Assembly (NCBI RefSeq): GCF_021083305.1
Contig: NZ_JAJFAY010000007.1
Coordinates: 186,001 to 250,000 of the forward strand
Direction of reading: 5' to 3'
Source of the DNA: Haladaptatus sp. DYF46
GTDB lineage: Archaea; Halobacteriota; Halobacteria; Halobacteriales; Haladaptataceae
Length of the DNA: 64,000 bases
A program made the translations under genes and the position numbers. This document shows, piece after piece, positions 8,750 through 19,267 of this stretch (position 1 is its first letter; every line of letters begins with the position of its first letter). The notes beneath the pieces were generated by a model. The model was not told the DNA's origin. It was given only the letters and a program-made list of their open reading frames with translations, and did not search any database.

Positions 8750-11700
8750 ATGGCAAGCGGCGAAAACTCGACCGACCAGAGTAAAGTAAAGAACGGTGAA
8801 TCGATTACAACGAGTCGACGAGACTTGATGCGATTAGTCGGCGGTATCGGAGCGGCGGGGGTCATAGCAAATAACCAAATCGGTACGGGGATGGCAGCCA
8901 GCGACAGTGTAATCAAACTCGAAGCGATCAAACAAGACCCGACAAATTCCGAGTTAGAGTGGGACATCAACGATGACGGGAGCGTCAACTACGACGACGT
9001 CGTCGATTTGTTCCATGATTTCGAAAGCGATGAGATACAGAACAACCCGGAGGCGTACGATTTCAATCAAAACGATCAACTCGACTTCGATGATATCGTT
9101 ACGTTATTCAAAGACATCGATGATCAGGATGAAGGGAACTACGCTTGGGCCGGTGTCACCCCGGAAAAAATCAATGGCGAAATAAACCCGACGCTCTCAC
9201 TGACGGCGGGCGAAGATTACACCGTCGAGTGGACGAACACGACCGGAGGAGACCACAACTTCGTGATCGAGGACGCCGACGGTAACGAGGTTCTTTCGAG
9301 TGAGTTGATGGGGGAGAAAGGTTCGACCCAGACGGTCGAATTCACTGCAACTGATGAGATGGCCGTCTATTATTGCGAGTCTCACCCCATCTCTCAGCGC
9401 GGTAAGATTGAAACAAGCCCGGTAACAGAACCCAGCGAAGAGACCATTAGCGTTCTGATGATGGGTGGGCCGGAGGGAGGAAGTCACAACGCGCCCGCAC
9501 GCCAGTTACAAATCACGGAATATCTGATGAACCGTGGTATCGAGGTCGCCTACACCGATCGATTGGACGACCTCAAACCTGACGTTCTCCACCGATACGA
9601 CGCCTGGATCATGTGCGACAACCGCTCTGGATTGACACAGTCCCAGGAAGATTCCATCATCGAATTTGTGGAAAGCGGCGGTGGGTTTATTCCGATTCAT
9701 AGCGCATCCGCATGCTTCACCGAATCCGATGCGTATATCGACCTCGTCGGGGGGCAGTTCCAAGAACATGGGTACGGCGAAATGACCACGACGTTCGAGC
9801 AACCGAATCACCCTATTCTCTCCACTCTCGATCCCATCGTTTCGGAGGATGAAACCTACCGGCACACGAATCTCAACGACGACATCAACGTCCTTGCGTA
9901 TGGTGATTTCCCGGACTACGGAAGTAACGAAGATCTCGAGCCATGGATCTGGACCCGTACGCAGGGTGACGGGCGAGTATTCTATACTGCATGGGGTCAC
10001 GGGAGGGGAACATGGGCGACGGACGGATTCAAGAAACTTATCGAGAATGCCATCCGTTGGGTGACCCGAAACGAAGATTCGATCGGGAACGATACGCGTG
10101 TCCTCGATCAATTGGAGTTTATCGAGGCAAATATACCGTACTACCCGCCGCCGGAAGGCGGTCTTCTCCCGCGAGAGGTTCCCGAAGAGGTCGGGGAGGG
10201 AACGGATTGGAAGCGGATGCAACGGGCACTCGATCCGGAGCAGACGATCGATCGAATGATTATGCCGGAAGGATTCGACCTCCAGCCGTTTACGACCGAA
10301 GATATGCTCCCCGACGATGCGCAGGGGAACATTATGGATATGTCGTTCGACGAACAGGGCCGGGTCTGGTTGGCGGTGACGAAGGACTATCCGAACGACC
10401 TCGGCGACAATCAGGATAAAATCGTCATTGGAGAGGATACGAATGGTGACGGACAGGTCGATGAATTTTCCGTCTTCGCGGAGGGCCTATCCATCCCGAC
10501 CAGCATGGTCCTGGTCGAGAACGGTGTAATCGTCGCTCACCATAACGATCCGTCCGAAAGCGGCCAGATGTTGCTGATTCGGGATACGAATGGTGACGAT
10601 CAAGCTGATGAACGACAGGTCCTTTTCTCTGGATTTGGCAACGGAGACACCCACGCTGGGCCGAACGAACTCGTTCACGGCATCGATAATTGGATCTGGG
10701 GTCAGGTCGGCTACTCTGGATTTGGCGGAACCGTCGCCGGCGAACAATACAACTTTAGCTCGTCCATCTACAGGTTCAAACTCGATACCTCGGACACAGT
10801 CACCGATTTCGAAATCGTCGGCGGCTTACCCGGAAACCAAGCCGGTCTCGGGATCACCGAGGAGGGCCTCGTCTTTGGGTCGGCCGCGACGTCCGGACGT
10901 CCCAGTAATTACGTAGCGATTCCGGATCAATACTACGAGTTGATTAATGGCACGTCACCAACCGATTTTGGACCGGCGTCGGACACGAATCGGTTCCTTC
11001 CGGTCACCGATCGGGTTCGACAGGTTGACCGGCACGGTGGGTACACCGCAGCCACTGGCCACACTATCTACACCGCTCGGAAGTATCCCAGGAAGTATTG
11101 GAACAACACCGCATTCGTCGGAGATGGGACAGGGAACCTTCTCGGGACATTCTATCTGCAGCAGAATGGTGCAGGCTACAATACGCACTACGCTCACAAC
11201 TTCGCAGGGAGCATCGATGCGTGGTCTGCACCATCGTATTCAGCTGTCGGTCCTGACGGGTTACTCTGGTTCATCGATTGGTACAATTACATCTATCAGC
11301 ATAACCCGACGCCGGATGGATTCGAAAACGGACCAGGCAATGCCTACATTACCGAGTTGCGCGATCACGCCACATCCCGGATTTACCGCGCCACGTACGA
11401 CGACGAGAGTGGGTATCAGCCCAAGGATCTGAGCGACGCTACTCCCTCGGATCTGGTGTCTGCGCTATCCGATGACAACATGTTCTGGCGGCGCACTGCA
11501 CAGCGTAAACTAGTCGAACGAGGTAAAAGCGATGTTGTTCCCGACCTCGTTTCGCTGGTTACCAGCGAATCCGTCGACGAGATCGGACTTGACCCCGGTG
11601 CAATTCATGCACTCTGGACACTCGATGGTTTGGGCGCTCTTTCTGCCGAGTCCGGAAGTGATTCGGCGATAGACGCTTCGATCAATGCCTTAACCCATTC

Positions 11701-13447
11701 GTCCGCTGGGGTTCGTCTCACGGCACTTCGAGTTGCTCCGACAACATCGGAAACCCGAGGTGCGATTCTCGACAACGACTTGTTGAACGATGAAGACCAG
11801 CGGGTTGCGATGTGGGCACTACTTACGCTCGCGGAGACGCCCGAATCCGATGCCTCTGGTGAAGCGGTTTATCAGATGATTAGTTCCGAATCCAACTACG
11901 AGGACAACATTCTGGTTGACGCCGCATCAGTTGCTGGTGCCCAGCACGCCGATGGTTTCATCGGTGCATACGAGGCGAATGAGGACACCGACACTAGCCC
12001 GCCGGATTTGGACGATCAGCCAAATCTGTTCCAAAATCCATCGATGGAGGAACCTGCTGGTGGATCGGTAATGCCAGTCAGTTGGTCGACGACGACATAC
12101 ACTGGAAGTGCTGATTTCACTTACGAGGACACTGGATATGATGGAGAAAACTGCGTTCGTATCCATTCCGATGATGGGGCAGACGCATCGTGGAACACCT
12201 CATTTTCGGTCGAGCCGAATACGGACTACACCATTAGCGGTTGGATTAAAACGGATAATCTCCAGCCGGTCGATGGGTCCGGTTTCGGAGAGGGACCATT
12301 GGGAGCAACGTTCAACGTCGAGCAGATCGCCAACACCGGTTCCGGTACGCAATGGGATACGATTCCGGATGGACTGACCGGGACGAACGATTGGACAAAA
12401 ATCGAGATCACGATCAACAGTGGCGACCACGAGGAGCTTTCTCTCAACCTCTTGTATGGTGGCTACGGGGAGGCAACCGGAACAGCGTGGTTCGATAGCA
12501 TCTCGTTTACTGACCCGGATGGTAATAACGCGATAACCAACCCCTCGTTTGAAGAAGACGATTCTTCAGGTTCTCAAGCAGATCTCCCCGCTAACTGGGA
12601 ACCGGAAACGTACGGGGGGACAGCTGAATTCTCGTACACCTCCGACGTCGCCAGATCTGGTGAGGACAGCGTCAGAATTGACTCGACCGATGGCGCAGAC
12701 GCGTCATGGACTCAATTCGTTGAGTTAGAACCGAACTCCCAGTATCGATTCCGTGCGTGGGTGCGAACCTCGGATGATTTCCACAACACCGGAGATTCGT
12801 ACGGTGTCACTCTTAACGTTCACTCACTCGGACGGGATTCCGTCACGGACTCGTACGCAGAACCCGTCGATGGATGGAAAATGTTGGAGACGACCTTCAC
12901 AACCGGGGGAAGTTCTTCCGAGTTACAGCTCAACCTCCTCTTTGGCGGTTGGGGGAACGCGGTCGGAACCGTCTGGTTCGACGACGCAGAGCTGAAGAAG
13001 GTCGGTGGTTTCGGAAACGGCCTCGAAGTCGTCTACCAGCGGGTAATGACCCACGTTGAGTCCGGCGGAAATGACGATGACGATTCCGACGACACCACAG
13101 TCATCGACCCGGATACTACTATCGAACTGGAAGTCGAAAGCAATGAGGAATGGACAGGCGTTGCACCAGCCTCTATCGAGGGAGAAGGGAATCCGACACT
13201 CACCTTAGAGCCAGATGCCGAGTACACCGTCGAGTGGACCAACCGGAACGGTGCTCCACACAACTTCGAGATAGTGGACAGTAATGACGAGGTCGTTCAA
13301 GACGTTTCGACCCCGTATCTAGCCACCGAAGGGGAGTCACAAACGGTTTCCTTTACGTCAACCGACGAAATCGCGGAGTACGTCTGTAGAGCCCACAATC
13401 TCAGAATGAGGGGCACTGTCGAACTCGCTGGAAGTGATAGTAACTGA
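8750..13447 (+). CDS. Secreted dockerin-cupredoxin-ThuA-PVC-type dehydrogenase-CBM protein
   Basis: A 1565-residue exported mosaic. Order from the ATG at 8750 (preferred to an in-frame TTG at 8735): Tat signal (TSRRDLMRLVGG, about 21-50); dockerin with two Ca loops (DINDDGSVNYDD and DFNQNDQLDFDD, 72-124); cupredoxin (about 128-222) whose copper loop reads CESHPISQ; ThuA-like domain (about 232-455); propeller of the Planctomycete/Verrucomicrobium membrane-bound-dehydrogenase type (about 480-905); HEAT-like repeats (about 910-1060); two CBM4_9-like jelly rolls (about 1080-1240 and 1250-1410); a second cupredoxin (about 1460-1560) with CRAHNLRM. Bacterial relatives normally end in cytochrome c; no CxxCH occurs here. 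The dockerin is N-terminal, unlike its siblings. It is likely a sugar-oxidising enzyme held in a scaffold; the substrate is unknown. Confidence 0.88.
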   Translation: MASGENSTDQSKVKNGESITTSRRDLMRLVGGIGAAGVIANNQIGTGMAASDSVIKLEAIKQDPTNSELEWDINDDGSVNYDDVVDLFHDFESDEIQNNPEAYDFNQNDQLDFDDIVTLFKDIDDQDEGNYAWAGVTPEKINGEINPTLSLTAGEDYTVEWTNTTGGDHNFVIEDADGNEVLSSELMGEKGSTQTVEFTATDEMAVYYCESHPISQRGKIETSPVTEPSEETISVLMMGGPEGGSHNAPARQLQITEYLMNRGIEVAYTDRLDDLKPDVLHRYDAWIMCDNRSGLTQSQEDSIIEFVESGGGFIPIHSASACFTESDAYIDLVGGQFQEHGYGEMTTTFEQPNHPILSTLDPIVSEDETYRHTNLNDDINVLAYGDFPDYGSNEDLEPWIWTRTQGDGRVFYTAWGHGRGTWATDGFKKLIENAIRWVTRNEDSIGNDTRVLDQLEFIEANIPYYPPPEGGLLPREVPEEVGEGTDWKRMQRALDPEQTIDRMIMPEGFDLQPFTTEDMLPDDAQGNIMDMSFDEQGRVWLAVTKDYPNDLGDNQDKIVIGEDTNGDGQVDEFSVFAEGLSIPTSMVLVENGVIVAHHNDPSESGQMLLIRDTNGDDQADERQVLFSGFGNGDTHAGPNELVHGIDNWIWGQVGYSGFGGTVAGEQYNFSSSIYRFKLDTSDTVTDFEIVGGLPGNQAGLGITEEGLVFGSAATSGRPSNYVAIPDQYYELINGTSPTDFGPASDTNRFLPVTDRVRQVDRHGGYTAATGHTIYTARKYPRKYWNNTAFVGDGTGNLLGTFYLQQNGAGYNTHYAHNFAGSIDAWSAPSYSAVGPDGLLWFIDWYNYIYQHNPTPDGFENGPGNAYITELRDHATSRIYRATYDDESGYQPKDLSDATPSDLVSALSDDNMFWRRTAQRKLVERGKSDVVPDLVSLVTSESVDEIGLDPGAIHALWTLDGLGALSAESGSDSAIDASINALTHSSAGVRLTALRVAPTTSETRGAILDNDLLNDEDQRVAMWALLTLAETPESDASGEAVYQMISSESNYEDNILVDAASVAGAQHADGFIGAYEANEDTDTSPPDLDDQPNLFQNPSMEEPAGGSVMPVSWSTTTYTGSADFTYEDTGYDGENCVRIHSDDGADASWNTSFSVEPNTDYTISGWIKTDNLQPVDGSGFGEGPLGATFNVEQIANTGSGTQWDTIPDGLTGTNDWTKIEITINSGDHEELSLNLLYGGYGEATGTAWFDSISFTDPDGNNAITNPSFEEDDSSGSQADLPANWEPETYGGTAEFSYTSDVARSGEDSVRIDSTDGADASWTQFVELEPNSQYRFRAWVRTSDDFHNTGDSYGVTLNVHSLGRDSVTDSYAEPVDGWKMLETTFTTGGSSSELQLNLLFGGWGNAVGTVWFDDAELKKVGGFGNGLEVVYQRVMTHVESGGNDDDDSDDTTVIDPDTTIELEVESNEEWTGVAPASIEGEGNPTLTLEPDAEYTVEWTNRNGAPHNFEIVDSNDEVVQDVSTPYLATEGESQTVSFTSTDEIAEYVCRAHNLRMRGTVELAGSDSN

Positions 13448-13599
13448 TGCTAGCGTGAGAGGGCTATCTCTCGATCTACAACGATATTTCGATGGTCAAC
13501 CGTTCTAAGTATACAGTATGGACCATACACAAAAGATCTATCTGATTCTTCGACACGTCCTTGGAGTGGTCGATGAACGAAAAGAGACTGTCCGGTAGT

Positions 13600-14820
13600 T
13601 CACTCGACGATTCCAGCGTCACGCATGTAGGAATCAAGCTCCTTCGCAATCGCTCGTGCAAATTTCGTATCGTTGATGTGGGCATCGACTTCTACTAATT
13701 TCACATCGTCATCGGTGTGACCTCGAAGAGAATCGAATAACGCCTCGTCCGATTCGGATTCGTGGAAATCCTCTCCTTCATCATCAAGCATGGATACCCC
13801 TTGTAAGGGTAGCACGAGCCCCGTCGGTCCCGTTGTGGCGTTGAGTTTCTCGGCGATAATTCGGCCGAGTTCTCGATTTTCCTCCGCCGTCGTTCGCATG
13901 AGTGTTACCTGCGGGTTGTGGACGTGAAAACGACGGTCGGAAAATTTTTCGGGTACCGAGTCTTTTGGGCCGAAATTAACCATGTCGAGTGCCCCGGTAG
14001 AGACGACTTGGGGAATCCCTCGCTCCGCAGCGGCGTCGAGGCGTTCCGGACCAGCACTCAACACACCGCCGACCAATTCATCTGCCCATTCCGTCGTGGT
14101 CACGTCCAGAACTCCATCGATCATACCTTCCCTGATGAGTTGTTCCATCGCTTGTCCACCAGTCCCGGTTGCGTGAAAGACGATCGTTTCGTATCCCCGT
14201 TCTTCGAGCCACGCGCGTGCTTCTTGAATGCAAGGCGTAGTGACACCAAACATCGATAGTCCGATTGTCGGTCGGTCTTCGACGGTAACGCCGGGGTCAT
14301 TTGTTACCATCCCAACCATGGCGAGTGCAGCATTGGAAATGACGGTGCCCGAAAGCTGATTGATACCCTCGATGTCCGCGACGGAATACATCATCATGAT
14401 ATCTTGGGTGCCCACATACGGCTCCGTATCGCCGGAGGCGACCGTCGATACCATCAATTTGGGAACGCCAATGGGCAATGCACGCATCGCTGTCGTCGCA
14501 ACTGATGTGTTGCCCGACCCTCCCAATCCGAGGATGCCATCGAGCGTACCCTCATCGTGGTATCGAGAAACGATGGCTGCTGCACCTTCTCCCATTGCCT
14601 CGATCGCTTTGCCTCGGTTTCGTTCGTCCCGGAGGGATTCCAGGTTGCTCCCCCCTGCCTCGGCCACCTCCTTTGCCGTTGTGTCCGGTTCGATTTCCGG
14701 TTCACCTACCACACCGGTGTCGATGATATGGACGTCAACAGCTTGTGATTCGAGGATATTTCGAGCAAAGTCGATTTCTTCTCCTTTGGTATCCAATGTC
14801 CCGACGATGACCACGCTCAT
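13600..14820 (-). CDS. Tm-1-like ATP-binding domain protein (UPF0261)
   Basis: About 406 residues from the ATG at 14820, which begins MSVVIVGTLDTKGEE, the normal opening of the family. The frame continues upstream to 14904 with several Met codons, but those residues are low complexity. Visible family stretches are GILGLGGSGNTSVATTAM, KLMVSTVASGDTEPYVG and VVFHATGTGGQAMEQL-like IVFHATGTGGQAME. The plant Tm-1 N-terminal domain binds ATP and inhibits tobamovirus replication; the role of prokaryotic members is not settled. In bacteria and fungi the gene is often paired or fused with a TIM-barrel phosphoenolpyruvate-hydrolase-like partner, which is not seen here. It sits alone between two giant dockerin genes that run the other way, so its relation to them is unclear. 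Confidence 0.85.
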   Translation of the reverse strand: MSVVIVGTLDTKGEEIDFARNILESQAVDVHIIDTGVVGEPEIEPDTTAKEVAEAGGSNLESLRDERNRGKAIEAMGEGAAAIVSRYHDEGTLDGILGLGGSGNTSVATTAMRALPIGVPKLMVSTVASGDTEPYVGTQDIMMMYSVADIEGINQLSGTVISNAALAMVGMVTNDPGVTVEDRPTIGLSMFGVTTPCIQEARAWLEERGYETIVFHATGTGGQAMEQLIREGMIDGVLDVTTTEWADELVGGVLSAGPERLDAAAERGIPQVVSTGALDMVNFGPKDSVPEKFSDRRFHVHNPQVTLMRTTAEENRELGRIIAEKLNATTGPTGLVLPLQGVSMLDDEGEDFHESESDEALFDSLRGHTDDDVKLVEVDAHINDTKFARAIAKELDSYMRDAGIVE

Positions 14821-15337
14821 TGGCCGTCTCCCCTCTGACTGCTCCATTTCACTGTCCATCGGTTGACTCGAATATTCTGGTTGCTCAGGTCGAGTGCCCA
14901 CCACGATAATGATACTGCGTCACAAAACTTCCTAATCGAACGTTTCATACGATGCTATTACCGTGGTCGTTATTTAATACTCGGATTCATCTAAACTGAT
15001 TTAAACGAATAGTAAACCAGTCCAGCGTCTTTAATCCTACTTCAGAGCCACAAACATCGGCCCTGATTGAATTTCGATAATCGACTGACTGTATTATTCT
15101 CTATATCTGTACTTGAGCATGAGGCATCATACAATAATATTCTGGCGAATAATAGCGTTCTGTGCCGCACTTCGTTATATCCTACCTGAATATGTGCGCT
15201 ATCGTTAACAATCACCCATCTACCCGCCTTCAGTTGTCAATTTGTTATACAGAATGTTTTGTATGGTTACGGGTAATTGCTAGTAATGGACCATCTACTC
15301 ATTTATAATTTATATTTTTATCATTAAAAAATTACTT
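14821..15337. other. Divergent intergenic region, AT-rich
   Basis: About 515 bp. The last 40 bp before 15338 are strongly AT-rich (TTTATATTTTTATC at about 15308-15321) and probably hold the TATA element of the dockerin gene. I see no RNA gene, insertion sequence or convincing operator. Confidence 0.4.
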
Positions 15338-18300
15338 ATGATTGTAGTAACATCTGAATTTGTGGCCAATCAAAATTCAAGGACGAGCAGTAGAGCTCGT
15401 ACTGGAAGCGTTAATAGACGAAAAGTATTACAAGCGATTGGAGGTCTCGGGGCAATCGGTCTCTCCGGTATTTCAGGGAATGCAGTCGCTGCCACCGACG
15501 AAGACGAATGGATTCAACTCTTTAACGGGGAGGACATCGATAACTGGACGCGGAAATTCACTGGAAAGCCTCCCGGAGAAGGGCATAAAAACACCTTCTC
15601 CGTTGAAGATGGGCTGCTCAAAGTGAACTACGACGAGTACGACGAGTGGAATGGCGTCTTCGGCCATCTCTTCTACGAGAACGAGTTCTCCCATTATATC
15701 CTTCGCGCCGAGTATCGTTTCGTCGGAGAGCAAGTGTCCGGCGCACCCTCATGGGCCCGTAGAAATAACGGGTTGATGGTACACGGCCAAACCCCCGAGG
15801 AGATGGGAATCGATCAGGACTATCCCGACTCCATCGAGGTTCAACTGCTCGGCGAAGAGGCGGGTACGGACAACGAGCGCACGACCGCCAACGTCTGCAC
15901 TCCGGGGACGAACATCTTCATGGACGGTGAACTACACGAACAACACTGTACCAATTCCAACTCGGACACCTACCGAGGCGATGAGTGGGTAACCGTCACC
16001 GTTGTCGTCCGCGGCAATCAGGCGATCCGTCATATCGTCGAGGACGACGGCGTGGTCGTGAGCTACACGAACCCGCAACTGAACAGCGGTGTTCCGCTCG
16101 AAGCCGGCACGATTTCCATCCAATCAGAGAGTCATCCGACCGAGTTCCGCTCGATCGAAGTGAAGCCACTCGATCCGGACTCGCCTATTGGTGACGGCGA
16201 TCCAACTGACCGGACCCCGGTTTGGAGCAGCTATTCAAAGACGGAACTAGCATCCAGTCTCGAACGGCCGATGGCAATCGACGTTGCACCGGATGGCCGC
16301 GTATTCTTCACTACACGTGGTCCACCTGCAAATGGCGATGGCACTGGAACCGCGAGAATTCGCGTGGTCGACCCAGAAACGAAAGAAATCACAACTGCCC
16401 TGAAAAAAGAAGTCTATCTTAGTGGCGAGGATGGAATGCAGGGTATCGTTCTCGACCCGGACTTCGACCAAAACGGTTGGTTGTATGTCTATTATTCCGT
16501 CTCGACCGAGGGTACCGGGGAAGATCCCCACAAGCAACTGTCCCGATTCACTGTCGATGGGGACACCATCGACCCTTCCTCGGAAGTACACGTTCTTCGA
16601 GTGCCGGCCGCACCCGAGCCGTGTTGCCACGTCGGGGGAGATCTCGAGTTTGGACCGGAGGGTCACCTCTACATCTCGGTTGGGGATGATACCAGTCCGT
16701 TCGAATCGGATGGTTTCTCACCGATCGATGAGCGCGATGGTCGTGTGTTGTACGACGCCCAACGTTCAGCGGGCAACACTGCGGATCTTCGAGGAGGAAT
16801 CCTCCGAATCACACCACAAGACGATGGCTCGTACACGGTTCCGGATGATAACTTGTTCACTGAAGCACAGGGCTACGGTGAGGAACTTGCCGAGGGGCTG
16901 GTCCGCGAGGAGATCTACATCATGGGCTGCCGTAATCCCTTCCGGATGGGCATTGATGATGAGACTGGCGTCCTGTATTGGGGAGAGTACGGCCCCGATT
17001 CACGACAATGGGACGCTCAACGCGGACCCACTGGAATCGTGGAGTTCAACCGAGCGAGCGAAGCCGGATACTATGGATGGCCGTATGTTATCGGGCCAAA
17101 CCTCCCCTATATCGACGGTGAATTCGTAGACGCGGATAACTCTCGAGGTTACATCTTCGATTCGACCGAAGAGCCATTCGACCCCGAGAACTTAGTCAAT
17201 GAATCCCCGAATAACGATGGACTCACGGAATTGCCAACTCCCAACGAGGCGACGATCTGGTACCCATATTCGTGGAATACGCTCTTGAGTTCACCACCGG
17301 ACTACGCGACAGAGTACCTCCCCGACGAGCCACCGTTCCCCGAAATGGAAGGAGGGGCACCGATGGGCGGCCCGGTGTATAACATTGAAAACTATTCCGG
17401 GGATCAAGCACTCGCCGACTACTTCGACAACAGGCATTTCATCGCAGAATGGGGTGCTGACTGGATCAAAACCGTCTCCTATGATGAGGACGGCGAAATA
17501 CTCGACATCGACCCGTTCATGCCGAACGAGACGTTCCTATCGCCGATGGACATGACCATCGGACCGGAGGGAGCATTGTACCTCCTCGAGTGGGGAATGG
17601 GATACTCAACTCCGGGAACCGAAAAGTCCGGCATTTACAAAATCACAGGAGGTGCGGCCGCGGTCGTGTCGGTCAGCCTCGAGAGTGGCACACTTAGTCC
17701 GGAAGAAACTACGACAGCGACAGTTACCGTTCAAAACACCTCTAACAGTGAACTGTCGGATGTACAGCTCTCGCTTGAGTCTGGCAGTGATCAAGTCCAG
17801 GTTACACCTCCTTCGGAGACGACCATCGATTCTCTCGAACCACGCGAGAGTCAGGCGATCGAGTTTGAGGTCTCGACCGGCAGCGACCCCGCTCAAGGGA
17901 CGTACACACTGGAGGCTAATGCGATGTTCACTCATGACGGCGATGATAAGCAAACCGCCTCGAGTACCACTATCACCGTCTTCAATGGTGAACCGATTGA
18001 GGAGGGCTTGGAAGCACATTTCCCATTCGACGGCGACACACCCACGAACACCGTTACTGGGAACGATGCAACCGTTCAGGGTGACGTCACGACCGGTGAG
18101 TCGGGAGTCGTCGGCAACGCTTACGAGTTCCACACCAACCAGGAGACCGGTGTCGAGATTCCACCGGAGGATGCCGAAGCCGGTGACGGTGTGACTACCG
18201 AACCCCTTCCGCTTAACGGAGAAGGTGCAACAGCTGGTGCCTGGGTCAACTATACGGATCACGAACAATGGGCTAGAATACCGTTCCAAGTCGGTGGTTC

Positions 18301-19267
18301 GATTGAAGACGGTCCGACGGACGGTTGGGATCTTGAATTCAATTCAAACGGATCTGTGATTTATCCTCAGCTCTGGCAAAACGGTAACACCGGTCGTGGT
18401 GGTGGCGGTACGGAGATTGCGATCGATCCAGAGACGTGGTACTTCGTCGTAATGGTCGTTGATGGCGGCGATGCGAGACTCCATGTATTCGACCAGGATG
18501 GTGAACTCGACACGTCACCTCAGACTTGGACCGGTGGCTCACGAACTCAATCCGATACCGAACCACTCAACATCGGTGTTGGTCAGGGCTACGATATGGC
18601 TGGCCGTGTCGATGACGTCTGGGCATACTCCCGGGCGCTCTCCGAGCCGGAGGTCGAGCAATTGTACACGCAATCGCTCGAAGGAGATAACGACAACGGT
18701 GGAGTCATCGAACCAGGAACGACGATCAAGCTAGGCGGCACGATCACCGGATGGGCTGGTCAAGCACCAAGTTCAATTGAAGGAGACACTAACCCGACAT
18801 TATCGCTCCAAGCAGGTGAGGACTACACGGTTACGTGGGAGAACATCGATGGAGCACCACACGACTTCTACGTCCTCGATGCCCAAGGTGAGGAGATGGT
18901 TGGAACTGAGCTCGTACGAGATGAGGGGAAGACAGCGTCGGTTACCTTCACTGCCTCGGAAGAGATGGCCGAGTACTACTGTTCGGTGCATCCGACTCGG
19001 ATGCGTGGTGGGATGTCGATTCAGTCCAACAATGACGGTGACGATCGGCCACCAGTGATCGTTGGTGATTCACGTCCGACTGATCCTGACGGCGATGGAC
19101 TGTACGAAGACGTTGACGGTGACGGTGAAGTTACGTACAACGATGTGGTGGCGCTGTTCGATAACTTCGAGAGTTCAGCAGTGCAGGACAACCCCGAAGC
19201 GTTCGACTTCAATCAGAATGGTCAACTGGACTTCGATGACATCATAGAACTCTTCAACTCTATGTAA
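15338..19267 (+). CDS. Secreted DUF1080-GSDH propeller-LamG-cupredoxin-dockerin protein
   Basis: 1309 residues. Order: Tat signal (NRRKVLQAIGGLGAIG, about 26-52); DUF1080 jelly roll (about 57-275, starting WIQLFNGEDIDNW), the family of 3-keto-glycoside hydrolases/hydratases; six-bladed glucose/sorbosone dehydrogenase propeller (GSDH, about 300-770) with PCCHVGGDLEFGP at the expected active-site His and NTADLRGGILRI; NEW3/CARDB-like beta-sandwich (about 780-885); LamG/concanavalin-like domain (about 890-1105); type-1 copper cupredoxin (about 1115-1225) with APHD and CSVHPTRM; C-terminal dockerin (about 1245-1309) with DVDGDGEVTYND and DFNQNGQLDFDD. It combines an oxidising and a bond-cleaving module with its own electron carrier and a docking tag. 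PQQ is the usual GSDH cofactor, but no PQQ genes are in the window. Confidence 0.88.
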   Translation: MIVVTSEFVANQNSRTSSRARTGSVNRRKVLQAIGGLGAIGLSGISGNAVAATDEDEWIQLFNGEDIDNWTRKFTGKPPGEGHKNTFSVEDGLLKVNYDEYDEWNGVFGHLFYENEFSHYILRAEYRFVGEQVSGAPSWARRNNGLMVHGQTPEEMGIDQDYPDSIEVQLLGEEAGTDNERTTANVCTPGTNIFMDGELHEQHCTNSNSDTYRGDEWVTVTVVVRGNQAIRHIVEDDGVVVSYTNPQLNSGVPLEAGTISIQSESHPTEFRSIEVKPLDPDSPIGDGDPTDRTPVWSSYSKTELASSLERPMAIDVAPDGRVFFTTRGPPANGDGTGTARIRVVDPETKEITTALKKEVYLSGEDGMQGIVLDPDFDQNGWLYVYYSVSTEGTGEDPHKQLSRFTVDGDTIDPSSEVHVLRVPAAPEPCCHVGGDLEFGPEGHLYISVGDDTSPFESDGFSPIDERDGRVLYDAQRSAGNTADLRGGILRITPQDDGSYTVPDDNLFTEAQGYGEELAEGLVREEIYIMGCRNPFRMGIDDETGVLYWGEYGPDSRQWDAQRGPTGIVEFNRASEAGYYGWPYVIGPNLPYIDGEFVDADNSRGYIFDSTEEPFDPENLVNESPNNDGLTELPTPNEATIWYPYSWNTLLSSPPDYATEYLPDEPPFPEMEGGAPMGGPVYNIENYSGDQALADYFDNRHFIAEWGADWIKTVSYDEDGEILDIDPFMPNETFLSPMDMTIGPEGALYLLEWGMGYSTPGTEKSGIYKITGGAAAVVSVSLESGTLSPEETTTATVTVQNTSNSELSDVQLSLESGSDQVQVTPPSETTIDSLEPRESQAIEFEVSTGSDPAQGTYTLEANAMFTHDGDDKQTASSTTITVFNGEPIEEGLEAHFPFDGDTPTNTVTGNDATVQGDVTTGESGVVGNAYEFHTNQETGVEIPPEDAEAGDGVTTEPLPLNGEGATAGAWVNYTDHEQWARIPFQVGGSIEDGPTDGWDLEFNSNGSVIYPQLWQNGNTGRGGGGTEIAIDPETWYFVVMVVDGGDARLHVFDQDGELDTSPQTWTGGSRTQSDTEPLNIGVGQGYDMAGRVDDVWAYSRALSEPEVEQLYTQSLEGDNDNGGVIEPGTTIKLGGTITGWAGQAPSSIEGDTNPTLSLQAGEDYTVTWENIDGAPHDFYVLDAQGEEMVGTELVRDEGKTASVTFTASEEMAEYYCSVHPTRMRGGMSIQSNNDGDDRPPVIVGDSRPTDPDGDGLYEDVDGDGEVTYNDVVALFDNFESSAVQDNPEAFDFNQNGQLDFDDIIELFNSM

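Noticed and set aside
8750..13447. Cytochrome c domain in the PVC-type or GSDH proteins
   Set aside because: I searched by eye for CxxCH and found none; the Cys residues belong to cupredoxins, the CCH motif or isolated positions.
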